Source: Sphingomonas sp. (GTDB lineage Bacteria; Pseudomonadota; Alphaproteobacteria; Sphingomonadales; Sphingomonadaceae). From it: a stretch of 64,000 bases of DNA. Shown here piece by piece: positions 51,980 through 61,079 of the stretch; positions within the stretch are counted from its first letter, which is position 1; every line of letters begins with the position of its first letter. A program made the position numbers and the translations under genes. The stretch spans positions 1,578,995-1,642,994 of the forward strand of contig JAHBZH010000001.1 of NCBI GenBank assembly GCA_019635535.1, written 5' to 3'. The notes under the pieces were generated by a model. The model saw only the letters and a list, made by a program, of their open reading frames with translations. It was not told where the DNA came from and did no database searches.

Positions 51980-54373
51980 GTGATCGCGCTTTCGACGCTC
52001 ACCGCGATCGCGATCGCGATCGGTACTGGCGCCTGGCTGGCCCTGGCGCTGTGGGCGACGCTGCGTGCCCGGACGCGCGCGGCGCGGGCGGAGGCGGTGC
52101 TCGCGGACAATCGCCGGCTCGCCGCCCTGCTCGGCGCCGGGGCCGCGCTGCCCTTGCTGATCGACGCCGACGGGCGGCTCGACGGCTCCGATCGCCTCGC
52201 CGGCGCGCTTGGCCTCGATGTCTTGCCGGAGACGTGGCGCGATCTCGCCGCGCCCGGCGGCCCCTGGTCGGCCGAGGACGCCGCCTTGCTCGAAGCCGGG
52301 ATCGCCGCGGCGGCGGTCGGCGACCGGTTCGGCGCGACGCTGCGACCGCAGGGCGGGCAGCGGACCTTCCGGATCGAGGCCGGCCCGGCCCCCGCCGGCT
52401 GCCCGGTCGGCGCGGCCCTGCTCTGGTTTCACGACGTCACCGAAGCCGAAGGGCAGGGCGCCGTGCTGCGCGCCCGGCTGGAGCGGCGCACGGCCGCGCT
52501 GGAGGCGCTCTCCCGCCTGATCGAGGTCGCCCCCTTTCCGGTCTGGCATCGCGGGCCGGACCTGACGCTCGCCATGGTCAATTCCGCCTATGTGTCCGCG
52601 GTCGAGGCGCAGGACGCCGCCGCCGTGGTGCGCCAGGGCGTCGAGCTGATCGACGAGGCGGACGGGCAGAGCCCGCGCCTCGACGCCGCCGAGGTGCGCG
52701 ACCGGCAGCAATCGGCCCACCGCACCGTCCCCGTCACCATCGCCGGCCAGCGCCGGATGATGCGCGTCGTCGAGGTGCCGCTGGGCGATGCCGGGGTCGC
52801 CGGCTATGCGATCGACGTCGAGGATCAGGAGGAGGCGCGCGCCGAGCTGGTCCGCTTCGTGCGCGCCCAGCGCGACATGCTGGACCGGCTGTCCGCCGGC
52901 GTCGCCCAGTTCGGCCGCGACCGCGGCCTGATCTTCTTCAACCAGCCCTTCGCCCGCCTCTTCTCGCTGCCCGCCGATTTTCTCGCCGACCGGCCGGAAT
53001 TCGATCGGGTGATCGACGCGATGCGCGAGGCCGGCAAGCTGCCCGAGGTGCGCGATTTCCCCGAATGGAAGGCGGAGCGGCGCGAGTGGTTCATCAGCGG
53101 CCCGGGCGCCGACGAGGAGGACTGGCTGCTGCCCGGCGGCAAGCATCTGCGCGTCGTCGCCCAGCCGCTCCCCGACGGCGGCCTGCTCACCATCTTCGAG
53201 GATCGCACCGAGCAGATCCAGCTCGCCTCGGCGCGCGACACCTTGCTGCGCGTCCGCTCCGCCACCTTCGACAATCTGTTCGAGGCGATCGCCGTCTTCT
53301 CCTCGGACGGGCGCCTCAGCCTGTGGAACAATCGCTTCCGCGAGCTGTGGGGCTTCGAGGAGGCGGTGCTCGCCGCCCATCCGCGCATCGATGCGATCAC
53401 CCCGCATCTCGCCGCGCGGCTCAAGCGCGCCAACCATGCCGGGCTTGTGCGCGAGCTGGTGCGCAGCGCCACCCAGGAGCGTAAGCAGCGTTCCGGCCGG
53501 GTCGGGCTGATCGACGGGCGCGAGTTCGAGTTCGCCTCGGTGCCGCTGCCGGACGGCAACGCGCTCTTCATCATGCTCGACATCACCGACAGCCGGAAGG
53601 TCGAGGCCGCCCTGCGCGAGCGCACCGACGCGCTGGAGGAGGCGGACCGGCTGAAGACCGCCTTCGTCTCCAACATGAGCTACGAGCTGCGCACGCCACT
53701 GACCTCGATCGGCGGCTTTGCCGAGATGCTGGCGGCGGGCTATGCCGGCGCGCTGCCGGACCAGGCGACGGACTATGTCGCGGCGATCCTCGACAGCGTC
53801 GCGCGCCTGGGCGTGCTGATCGACAATGTGCTCGATCTCACCCAGAGCGACATGGGCAGCCTGCTGCTCGCCGAGGACGAGGTCGATCTCGCCGCCTTGT
53901 GCGAGGAGACGGCGGCGGCGGCGCGCGATCAGGCGAAGAGGAAGAAGATCGGCCTCGTCGCCGATATCGATCCGGGCGTCGGCATCGTCACCGGCGACAT
54001 CCGCCGGCTCGGCCAGGCGCTCGGCAATCTGGTCGACAATGCGCTGCGTTACACGGACGAGGGCGGCCAGGTGGAGCTGCGCGCGGAGGGGGATGCGCGG
54101 GAGGCGCGTCTCATCGTCGCCGACAATGGCCGGGGCATCGCGCCCGCCGATCAGGCGCGCGTCTTCGATCGCTTCCACCGCACCGCGGACGGCCGCACCG
54201 AGGATGCCGCCGCGGTCGGGCTCGGCCTGCCGCTCGCCCGTCAGTTCGTCGAGGCGCATGGCGGCGAGATCGCGCTGACATCGACGCCGGGGAAGGGCAC
54301 CGTCATCACCATCCGCCTGCCGCGCACCACCAGCCAGCAGGCCGATTATTCCGCAGGGGACGAAGCGGAGTGA
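51980..54373 (+). CDS. divL: DivL-type kinase-like cell-cycle regulator (Tyr at phospho-site)
   Basis: A 797-aa protein with one N-terminal membrane helix, about three PAS-like domains (residues 60-560), a dimerisation/acceptor helix and a C-terminal ATPase domain (GNLVDNALRYTDEGG, DNGRGIAP, VGLGLPLARQFVEAHGG). The acceptor box reads FVSNMSYELRTPLTSI: Tyr568 replaces the His found in histidine kinases. Caulobacter DivL has the same substitution (Tyr550) and works with DivK and CckA to control CtrA. The genes after it (tsaE, amgK, murU) match the alphaproteobacterial divL neighbourhood. It starts with GTG. Confidence 0.93.
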   Translation: MIALSTLTAIAIAIGTGAWLALALWATLRARTRAARAEAVLADNRRLAALLGAGAALPLLIDADGRLDGSDRLAGALGLDVLPETWRDLAAPGGPWSAEDAALLEAGIAAAAVGDRFGATLRPQGGQRTFRIEAGPAPAGCPVGAALLWFHDVTEAEGQGAVLRARLERRTAALEALSRLIEVAPFPVWHRGPDLTLAMVNSAYVSAVEAQDAAAVVRQGVELIDEADGQSPRLDAAEVRDRQQSAHRTVPVTIAGQRRMMRVVEVPLGDAGVAGYAIDVEDQEEARAELVRFVRAQRDMLDRLSAGVAQFGRDRGLIFFNQPFARLFSLPADFLADRPEFDRVIDAMREAGKLPEVRDFPEWKAERREWFISGPGADEEDWLLPGGKHLRVVAQPLPDGGLLTIFEDRTEQIQLASARDTLLRVRSATFDNLFEAIAVFSSDGRLSLWNNRFRELWGFEEAVLAAHPRIDAITPHLAARLKRANHAGLVRELVRSATQERKQRSGRVGLIDGREFEFASVPLPDGNALFIMLDITDSRKVEAALRERTDALEEADRLKTAFVSNMSYELRTPLTSIGGFAEMLAAGYAGALPDQATDYVAAILDSVARLGVLIDNVLDLTQSDMGSLLLAEDEVDLAALCEETAAAARDQAKRKKIGLVADIDPGVGIVTGDIRRLGQALGNLVDNALRYTDEGGQVELRAEGDAREARLIVADNGRGIAPADQARVFDRFHRTADGRTEDAAAVGLGLPLARQFVEAHGGEIALTSTPGKGTVITIRLPRTTSQQADYSAGDEAE

Positions 54374-54390
54374 AAAACCCCGGCCATTTC

Positions 54391-54531
54391 CGTCATTCCG
54401 GCGAAGGCCGGAATCCATCTTCTCCCTTTCCTCTGCGTCTCTGCGTCTCTGCGCGCATTAAGAATTGGTTCGCGCAGAGACGCAGAGATCGCAGAGAAGA
54501 AAGGTGGATTCCGGCCTTCGCCGGAATGACG
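54391..54531. repeat. Nested inverted repeat between divL and tsaE
   Basis: Outer arms of 27 nt (54391-54417 and 54505-54531) are perfect reverse complements, beginning CGTCATTCCGGCGAAGGCCG. Inside them lies a second perfect 18-nt pair (54438-54455 and 54471-54488) of the type TCTCTGCGTCTCTGCGCG. The inner arms resemble the repeats flanking the GxxExxY gene at 22515-22979. No gene lies between the inner arms. Confidence 0.9.
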
Positions 54532-54563
54532 GTTGTCGGCTTCGCTCCGGCCCGCGACCTGCG

Positions 54564-55004
54564 ATGATCCCGCTCCCGATCCCCGAAGCCACCGAAGCCT
54601 TCGGCGCCTCGCTCGCACCCCTGCTGCGCCCCGGCGACGTGATCGCGCTTTTCGGGCCGCTCGGTGCGGGCAAGACGACGCTGGCGCGGGGGCTGCTGCG
54701 CGGGCTGGGCCATGAGGGCGACGTGCCGAGCCCGACCTTCGCCATCGTCCAGCCCTACGATCCGCCGACCGTGCGCCTGCCCGTCGCGCATGTCGATCTC
54801 TACCGGATCGAGCGGCCGGAGGAGGTGGAGGAGCTGGGCTTGGATGATCACCTCGCCGTCGGCGCGCTGCTGATCGAATGGCCGGAGCGGTTGCCCCGGC
54901 TCTGGCCGCAAACGCTTCGGCTGACATTGACGGCTGCTGGCGCCGCGCGCGCCTTGACAGCCGGGGTGCCGCCCGCTTGGGGAACGCGGTGGCCGCCGAG
55001 ATGA
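54564..55004 (+). CDS. tsaE: tRNA threonylcarbamoyladenosine ATPase TsaE
   Basis: A 146-aa P-loop ATPase with Walker A GPLGAGKTTLARG, VPSPTFAIVQPY, HVDLYRIERPEEVEELGLDD, and IEWPERL. It supports t6A37 modification of tRNAs with TsaB and TsaD. The gene follows divL across a nested repeat and overlaps the phosphotransferase gene by ATGA. Confidence 0.95.
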   Translation: MIPLPIPEATEAFGASLAPLLRPGDVIALFGPLGAGKTTLARGLLRGLGHEGDVPSPTFAIVQPYDPPTVRLPVAHVDLYRIERPEEVEELGLDDHLAVGALLIEWPERLPRLWPQTLRLTLTAAGAARALTAGVPPAWGTRWPPR

Positions 55005-55993
55005 TTCCCCCGGAATATGCGCCTGCCTTTCTCGCCGCCTGCGGCTGGGGAGGCGCCGAGATTCGCCCGCTCACCGGCGATGCCAGCTTCCGCCGCTATT
55101 TCCGCGTTCACAAAGGCGGAGAGACCGCCGTCCTGATGGACGCGCCGCCGCCGCACGAGGATCCGCGCCCGTTCGTCGCGGTCGCCGAATGGCTGTGCGG
55201 GGCGGGCCTGTCCGCGCCGGCCATCCTCGGGCGAGATCTCGATCGGGGCATGCTGCTGCTCGACGATTTCGGCGATGCGCGGTTGCGCGAAACGGCGGAT
55301 GCCGCGCCGGAGCGGGAGGCGGAGCTCTACACGCTCGCCGTCGATCTGCTCGCCCATCTCCATGCCCGCCCGCCTATGCCGGGGCTCAAGCCGCACGGGC
55401 TCGATCTGTGGCTGGCGGAGATCAGCCTGTTCCTCGATTGGTATTGCCCGGCACTGGGTCTTGAAGTGGACCGCGACGGCTGGGACGCCGCCTGGCGCGA
55501 TGTGCTTGTGCCGGTCGCGCAGGACGGGCTCGGCCCGGTGATGGTGCTGCGCGATTTTCATGCGGAAAATGTCATGCTGGTCGCCGGGCGCGGCGGGCTG
55601 CGCCATTTCGGCCTGCTCGATTTCCAGGACGCGGTGACCGGCCATCCGGCCTACGATCTCGTCTCCGTGCTGGAGGATGCGCGGCGCGATGTTTCCCCCC
55701 ACATCGAACGGGACATGATCGATCTCTATATGAAGAAAATGGGGCAGGGCGCTGATTTTGAACGCGCTTATTGGGCGCTGGCGGCGCAGCGCAACACCCG
55801 CATCATCGGCGTCTTCACCCGCTTGTGGAAGCGCGACGGCAAGCCGCATTATGGCGGGTTCCAGCCGCGCATGTGGGGCCTGCTGGAGCGCGATCTGACG
55901 CATCCCGCGCTTGCGCCCGTGCGGGCCTGGTTCGATACGAACGTGCCCGCTGCGGCGCGTGCCGCCGCTTGGGCGAAGGGGCTGCCGGCATGA
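55001..55993 (+). CDS. amgK: Phosphotransferase, probable MurNAc/GlcNAc anomeric kinase
   Basis: A 330-aa protein kinase-like phosphotransferase (APH family) with a catalytic loop VMVLRDFHAENVML (Asp, Asn), the metal site LLDFQDAVTGHPAYDL (Asp), and an RRYFRV Lys/Arg region in the N-lobe. Sitting directly before a MurU-like gene, it is assigned as AmgK, which phosphorylates MurNAc at C1 in peptidoglycan recycling. 4-nt overlaps on both sides show tight coupling. Confidence 0.9.
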   Translation: MIPPEYAPAFLAACGWGGAEIRPLTGDASFRRYFRVHKGGETAVLMDAPPPHEDPRPFVAVAEWLCGAGLSAPAILGRDLDRGMLLLDDFGDARLRETADAAPEREAELYTLAVDLLAHLHARPPMPGLKPHGLDLWLAEISLFLDWYCPALGLEVDRDGWDAAWRDVLVPVAQDGLGPVMVLRDFHAENVMLVAGRGGLRHFGLLDFQDAVTGHPAYDLVSVLEDARRDVSPHIERDMIDLYMKKMGQGADFERAYWALAAQRNTRIIGVFTRLWKRDGKPHYGGFQPRMWGLLERDLTHPALAPVRAWFDTNVPAAARAAAWAKGLPA

Positions 55994-56754
55994 GCCGCTA
56001 CAGGAAGCCGCTGGCGCTGCGGCCCGATCCGGGCATCGCCGTGCCCGCGACCGCCATGGTGCTCGCCGCCGGGCTGGGCAAGCGCATGCGCCCCTTGACC
56101 GCGACCCGGCCCAAGCCGCTGGTCGAGGTCGCCGGCAGGGCGCTGATCGATCATGCGCTGGACCGGCTGCGCGCGGCGGGCGTGGCGAAGGCGGTGGTCA
56201 ATGTCCATTACCTGCCCGGCGCGATCGAAGCCCATCTGAAAAATCGCGTGAAAGACATTGAAATCGCGATATCGGATGAGCGCAAGAAATTGCTCGAAAC
56301 GGGCGGCGGTCTGGTCAAGGCGCTGCCGCTGATCGATGCCGATCCCTTCCTGGTCGTCAATTCGGACAATCTGTGGGTGGACGGGCCGGTGGATGCGCTG
56401 AAGCTGCTCGCTTCCGCCTGGGACGATGCGAAGATGGACGCGCTGCTGCTGCTCGTCCCGCTCGCCCGCGCCAATTGCCATGCCGGGCGCGGCGATTTCC
56501 ACATGAGCGCGACGGGCAAGCTGCGCCGCCGCAAGCCGCACGGCGTCGCCCCCTTCGTCTATACCGGCATCCAGATCGTCTCGAAGCGGCTGTTCGAAGG
56601 CGAAGTGCCGGAAGGGCCGTTCAGCACCAACCTCCTCTGGGACCGCGCGATCGCGGCCGGCCGCTGCTACGGCGCCGTCCATCAGGGTCTGTGGTTCGAT
56701 GTCGGCCGCCCCGAAAGCATCCGCCGGACCGAGGACATGCTGCGCGAAGGCTGA
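55990..56754 (+). CDS. murU: N-acetylmuramate-1-phosphate uridylyltransferase
   Basis: A 254-aa nucleotidyltransferase with the sugar-nucleotide loop MVLAAGLGKRMRPLTATRPK, a LETGGGLVKAL segment and NSDNLWVDG with metal-binding Asp. It makes UDP-MurNAc from MurNAc-1-P, so with AmgK it forms the fosfomycin-insensitive recycling route. Its ATG overlaps the amgK stop. Confidence 0.93.
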   Translation: MSRYRKPLALRPDPGIAVPATAMVLAAGLGKRMRPLTATRPKPLVEVAGRALIDHALDRLRAAGVAKAVVNVHYLPGAIEAHLKNRVKDIEIAISDERKKLLETGGGLVKALPLIDADPFLVVNSDNLWVDGPVDALKLLASAWDDAKMDALLLLVPLARANCHAGRGDFHMSATGKLRRRKPHGVAPFVYTGIQIVSKRLFEGEVPEGPFSTNLLWDRAIAAGRCYGAVHQGLWFDVGRPESIRRTEDMLREG

Positions 56755-56819
56755 GTCGCCGCCGATTGACCGCCGCCCGTTTCGGGCGCAGCTTCGCCCT
56801 GTCGGGGGATGGGGGCGGC

Positions 56820-57326
56820 ATGCTGAACAGGCTTCGTTTGAATCCGCGCAGGATCATGCTGGGCGGAGCGGGACTGGCGGGCGCGGTGGCGCTGCTGGTC
56901 CTTTATCTCGGTTATCGCCACGATCTGTACATCGACCGGATCGTCGCGGAGGGCCGGCTGGCGCAGGGCGAATATCTGGGCCGCAGATATGGCAGCTGCT
57001 CGAGCGGAGAGGGCTGCGAATCCGACGAGATCCAGGTGTCCTACCAGGTGGACGGTGTCGCCTACCGAACCTCGATGTTCGTCACGCCGGGGCACCGCTC
57101 CGAAGCGATCTTCCAGCCGGAGGTCATCCGCATGCCCCGGCTGGGCGAGGAGCGCCTCTTTCAGGTCGTCTACCTGCCCTCCGACCCGTCCGTCGCCCGG
57201 CTGCGCGCGGACATCTCCAAATCCGACATCGCGGTCTACGGAACGGCGGGCATGTTCCTCCTCGTCTCGCTGGTCTTCGCGGCCGTCGCCCTGTTCGCCT
57301 TGCCCCGGGAGGAGGGCGGACACTAA
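56820..57326 (+). CDS. DUF3592-like membrane protein
   Basis: A 168-aa protein with two membrane helices (about residues 13-33 and 138-160) separated by a beta-rich extracytoplasmic domain with a Cys pair. The layout, with VSYQVDGVAYRTSMF and VVYLPSDPSVARLR, is that of DUF3592 proteins. Function unknown. It is the last rightward gene before a repeat and a leftward gene that interrupt the cluster. Confidence 0.75.
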   Translation: MLNRLRLNPRRIMLGGAGLAGAVALLVLYLGYRHDLYIDRIVAEGRLAQGEYLGRRYGSCSSGEGCESDEIQVSYQVDGVAYRTSMFVTPGHRSEAIFQPEVIRMPRLGEERLFQVVYLPSDPSVARLRADISKSDIAVYGTAGMFLLVSLVFAAVALFALPREEGGH

Positions 57327-57442
57327 TTCCCCTCCCTGCAAGGGAGGGGTTAGGGGTGGGTGCGAGCGCAGCGAGCCATTGACGAAGCCGCGGGAGCGCC
57401 TTCGGCGCCACCCACCCCCGGCCCCTCCCTTGCAGGGAGGGG
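57327..57442. repeat. Intergenic inverted repeat, CCCCTCCCTGCAAGGGAGGGG type
   Basis: The arm CCCCTCCCTGCAAGGGAGGG is itself a hairpin. It is echoed 75 nt away by CCCCTCCCTTGCAGGGAGGG, with GGGGTGGGT and ACCCACCCCC forming the outer pairing. Elements of this kind are common between genes in sphingomonads. It follows the DUF3592 gene directly. Confidence 0.8.
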
Positions 57443-57517
57443 AGGAACGTCCGCAACGGGTCGATTCCCGACTGGCCGTTTTAAGGCCGCAAAGCCCGCG
57501 CAATAGCCGCGTTTTCC

Positions 57518-57853
57518 TTAGGGGCGGCTCCTTGCCTGCTTGTCGATCAGCACGGCCTGTTGCCATTGGCTGGGCGCCTTGTCGGTGCGGTGAATGCAGC
57601 CCGCCCAGCAGCAAGGCCGCTTCTTGCCCTCCAGCAGCTCCTCGCAGGTCCGCGCGATGCGGCGTTGCCGCGTCTGTGCCTGTTTCGCGTCCTCAACCCA
57701 GCAGATGAACTCGTTCCGGCCGAGCGGCGTGAGCTTTTCCCAAAGCGTCAGCAGGTCCGGATCGGCCCGAATCGCGGCTTGCAGGTCCTCGCCCGCCTCG
57801 TGGACCGTGCCATGCGAAAAGGCGCTCGTCACCAAACCTCCTGCCATGCTCAT
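57518..57853 (-). CDS. YdeI/OmpD-associated family protein
   Basis: A 111-aa protein with LLTLWEKLTPLGRNEFICWV, ARTCEELLEG, and a Cys-rich CCWAGCIHR, a pattern of YdeI/OmpD-associated proteins. Single-domain, possibly metal-binding through the Cys cluster. A start two codons downstream (57847) is possible. It lies on the opposite strand within the divL-addB cluster, so it may be an insertion. Confidence 0.8.
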   Translation of the reverse strand: MSMAGGLVTSAFSHGTVHEAGEDLQAAIRADPDLLTLWEKLTPLGRNEFICWVEDAKQAQTRQRRIARTCEELLEGKKRPCCWAGCIHRTDKAPSQWQQAVLIDKQARSRP

Positions 57854-58166
57854 ATGGGCCGAATGCCGCGATGCCCCGAAAATGGCACCTTGGAAGCTGG
57901 CACTTGGGAGAAGGAATGTCCATCACGGGTCGAAAGCGAACCCCGCGGCCCGCTGGCAATGTAGGAAATCCTCTGTCACGCTCGCCCCCTGACTCGGGGC
58001 CTCGGCTCCGGCTCGCCGGCTCTTTGAACCATTCGGTCCCTGACTTTCGCGTTTCGAACCGCCACCGCGAAACCGCGTTCTTGGACTTACTTTTGACTAA
58101 CTTTTGGACGCGAGCGCCTTGGCTTCGACGCTCGACTTCCGCGCGCGTGCGTTTAGTCTCGCCGCC

Positions 58167-61073
58167 GTGACACCGGCCGTCTTCACCATTCCGCTGCATC
58201 GCGCCTTCGCCGATGCGCTCGCGGCCGGGCTGATCGCGCGCTACGGCAGGGAGAAGACCGGCCTCGCGCGCGGGCTGCTGCTGTTGCCGAACAGCCGGGC
58301 GGTGCGCGCGGTGCAGGACGCCTTCGTGCGGCGGGCGGGCGGCGGGCTGCTGCTGCCGAGACTGGTGCCGGTCGGCGATCCGGAGCTGGACGAGCGGATC
58401 GGCGGTGCGTTGGAGCCGCTCGACGGCGCCGAACCGATCCCGCCCGCCATCGACCCCACCCAGCGGCTGATGCTGCTCGCCCGGCTGGTTCAGCGCCACC
58501 ATGCGCCCGACGCCGCCGAGGCGCTGCGCCTCGCCGGCGATCTCGCCCGCACGCTCGATCAGCTTATCGTCGAGGAGGTCGATCCGCAGCGTCTGCGCCG
58601 CTTCGGCGAGGAGAGCGCCGAGCTGTCCGAACATTGGCAGGTCTCGCTCGACCGGCTTGGCGCGATCCTCGACGATTGGCCGCGCCTCCTCGCGGCGCGC
58701 GGCCGGATCGATCTGGCCGAGCGGCGCAACCGGCTGATCGACGCGCTCGCCCGGCGCTGGCGCGATGCGCCGCCCGCCGGCTTCGTCTGCGCCGCCGGGA
58801 TCACCGCCGGAGCGCGGCCGGTCGGGCGCCTGCTGCGCACCGTGTCGCGGCTGCCCGAGGGGATGGTGGTGCTCCCCGGCCTCGATCTCGCCATGCCGGA
58901 CGCGGAATGGGACGCGCTCGGCCCGCACGATCCGGACCCGGAGACCGGTCATCGTCCGCGGTCGATCGAGACCCATCCGCAATTCCACTTGAAGCTGCTG
59001 CTCGACCGGATGGATATCGGGCGCGCCGAGGTGGCGTCCTGGCGCTGGGGCGGCGGGCGCGATGCGCCGGCGGCGCGCAGCCGCGCCGTCGCCAATGCGA
59101 TGGCGCCGCCCGCCTTCACCGAGAAATGGCAGGAGCTGCGCCCCGCCGATCGCCGCCTGACCGGCGTGCGCGGTCTGGAGCTGGCCGATCCGGCCGAGGA
59201 GGCGCAGGCGATCGCGCTGGCGCTGCGCGAGGCGCTGGAGGCGCCCGGCCGCACCGCCGCTCTGGTGACGCCGGACCGGGCGCTCGCCGCGCGCGTCGCC
59301 GCCCATCTGAAACGCTGGGGCATCGAAGCGGACGACAGCGCCGGCCGCCCGCTTTCGCAGACGCCGCCCGGCACGCTGCTGCTCGCGCTCGCCAATGCCG
59401 CCGCCGAGCGCTTCGCGCCGGTGCCGCTGCTGGCGCTGCTCAAGCATCCCCTGATCAAGGCGGGGGAGGAACGGCTGGCCTGGCTCGATGGCGCCCGCAA
59501 GGTCGATCTCGCTTTGCGCGGCCCGCGCCCCGCCGCCGGGTTGGGCGGGCTGGACTTGCATCTGAAAGGCGAGGCGATCCGCTGGTGGGGCGAACAGGCG
59601 GTGCCATTGCTGCGCCCGCTCGAAGCCGCCTTTGCGGGGGAGACGAGCCTGACCGCCTTGCTCGCCGCGATCCGCGAGACGGCGCAGGCGTTAGGCGGCG
59701 ACGGGGTCTGGTCCGGTCCGGCGGGACGTGCGGCCGCCGATCTGCTGGCGGCGCTGGAGGATGCGGCGGGCGAGGGACCGGAGGCGGTCACGTCCGCCGC
59801 CTTGCCGGCGATGCTGGAGGGGCTGCTCGCCGCGCAGGCGGTGCGTCCGCCCTACGGCGCCCATCCGCGCCTGTTCATCTGGGGCCTGATCGAGGCGCGC
59901 CTCCAGCAGGCCGACCTGACGATCCTGGCCGGGCTCAACGAGGGCGTCTGGCCGGCCTTGCCCGCGCCCGATCCCTGGCTTGCGCCCCGGCTGCGCGCCG
60001 AGCTCGGCCTACCGTCGCTGGAGCATCGCATCGGCCTTGCCGCCCACGATTTCGCCGCCGGGCTGGGCGCGCCGCGCGTGCTCGTCACCCGCGCCCGGCG
60101 CGATGCCCGCGCGCCCGCCATCGCCTCGCGCTTCTGGCTGCGGCTGGAAGCGATGACCGGCGGCATCACCCGCGCGCCGGAGCTGGCCCGCTGGGCGCGG
60201 GCGCTCGACAAGCCTGCCGAGTACAAGCCGGCCCGGCGGCCGGCGCCTGCACCGGACGATCGGCCCCTCGAAATCTCCGTCACCGAAGTCGATCGCCTGA
60301 AGGCCGATCCCTTCGCTTTCTACGCCCGCCGCATCCTCGGCTTGTGCGCGCTCGACGAGGTCGATGCCGACCCCACTGCCGCCTGGCGCGGCACCGCGGT
60401 CCACAAGATCCTCGAGGAGTGGATGCGCGACGACGATTGCGATCCGGCGGCATTGCGGGGGCGGGCCGAAGCCTTCCTCGCCGGCGCAGAGGCGCATCCG
60501 CTGATGCGGGCACTGTGGCAGCCCCGGCTGATGGAGGCGATCGACTTCATCGCCGCCGAGGTCGCCGCCAATCGCGCCGTCGGACGCACCCCGCTCGGCG
60601 CCGAGGTCCGGGGTGCCGTCGACATTGCCGGCGTGCGCCTGCGCGGCACGGCCGACCGGATCGACCGGCTGACCGATGGCCGCCTCGCCATCGTCGATTA
60701 CAAGACCGGCCAGCCGCCGTCGAACAAGGCGGTGGCGGAGGGCTATTCGCTCCAGCTCGGCTTGATCGGCCTGATCGCCGAGCGCGGCGGCTTCGACGGG
60801 ATCGAGGGCGCGGCGGCGGTGTTCGAATATTGGAGCCTGGCGCGCAAGGCCGGCCGGATCGGTTTCGTCGCCAGCCCGACGGGCGCGCGCGCGGGCCTCG
60901 ACGCGGACGGCTTCACCGCGCTCGCCGCGGACAATTTCACCAAGGCCGCCGGCATGTGGCTGACCGGTAGCGAGCCCTTCACCGCCAAGCTCCACCCCGA
61001 GCATGCGCCTTATGAGGAATATGATCAGTTGATGCGGTTGGACGAATGGTATGGCCGCGAGGAAGAAGGGTGA
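58167..61073 (+). CDS. addB: Double-strand break repair protein AddB
   Basis: A 968-aa AddB. The N-terminal half is UvrD-helicase-like without the functional ATP loop, typical of alphaproteobacterial AddB (LLLPNSRAVRAVQDAF at the start). The C-terminal RecB-type nuclease domain has GTAVHKILEEWM, RGTADRIDRLTDGR and IVDYKTGQPP (Asp, Lys). It needs AddA (helicase-nuclease) to process double-strand ends, but the next gene is an unrelated leftward transporter. The start is set at the GTG of TPAVFTIPLHRAFADAL; a TTG 21 codons earlier is open but less typical. Confidence 0.93.
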   Translation: MTPAVFTIPLHRAFADALAAGLIARYGREKTGLARGLLLLPNSRAVRAVQDAFVRRAGGGLLLPRLVPVGDPELDERIGGALEPLDGAEPIPPAIDPTQRLMLLARLVQRHHAPDAAEALRLAGDLARTLDQLIVEEVDPQRLRRFGEESAELSEHWQVSLDRLGAILDDWPRLLAARGRIDLAERRNRLIDALARRWRDAPPAGFVCAAGITAGARPVGRLLRTVSRLPEGMVVLPGLDLAMPDAEWDALGPHDPDPETGHRPRSIETHPQFHLKLLLDRMDIGRAEVASWRWGGGRDAPAARSRAVANAMAPPAFTEKWQELRPADRRLTGVRGLELADPAEEAQAIALALREALEAPGRTAALVTPDRALAARVAAHLKRWGIEADDSAGRPLSQTPPGTLLLALANAAAERFAPVPLLALLKHPLIKAGEERLAWLDGARKVDLALRGPRPAAGLGGLDLHLKGEAIRWWGEQAVPLLRPLEAAFAGETSLTALLAAIRETAQALGGDGVWSGPAGRAAADLLAALEDAAGEGPEAVTSAALPAMLEGLLAAQAVRPPYGAHPRLFIWGLIEARLQQADLTILAGLNEGVWPALPAPDPWLAPRLRAELGLPSLEHRIGLAAHDFAAGLGAPRVLVTRARRDARAPAIASRFWLRLEAMTGGITRAPELARWARALDKPAEYKPARRPAPAPDDRPLEISVTEVDRLKADPFAFYARRILGLCALDEVDADPTAAWRGTAVHKILEEWMRDDDCDPAALRGRAEAFLAGAEAHPLMRALWQPRLMEAIDFIAAEVAANRAVGRTPLGAEVRGAVDIAGVRLRGTADRIDRLTDGRLAIVDYKTGQPPSNKAVAEGYSLQLGLIGLIAERGGFDGIEGAAAVFEYWSLARKAGRIGFVASPTGARAGLDADGFTALAADNFTKAAGMWLTGSEPFTAKLHPEHAPYEEYDQLMRLDEWYGREEEG

Positions 61074-61079
61074 GGACGC

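Noticed and set aside
48694..52110. A leftward frame of more than 1100 codons across the TonB-dependent receptor
   Set aside because: It mirrors the receptor gene exactly, which has signal peptide, plug and barrel features; the antisense has none.
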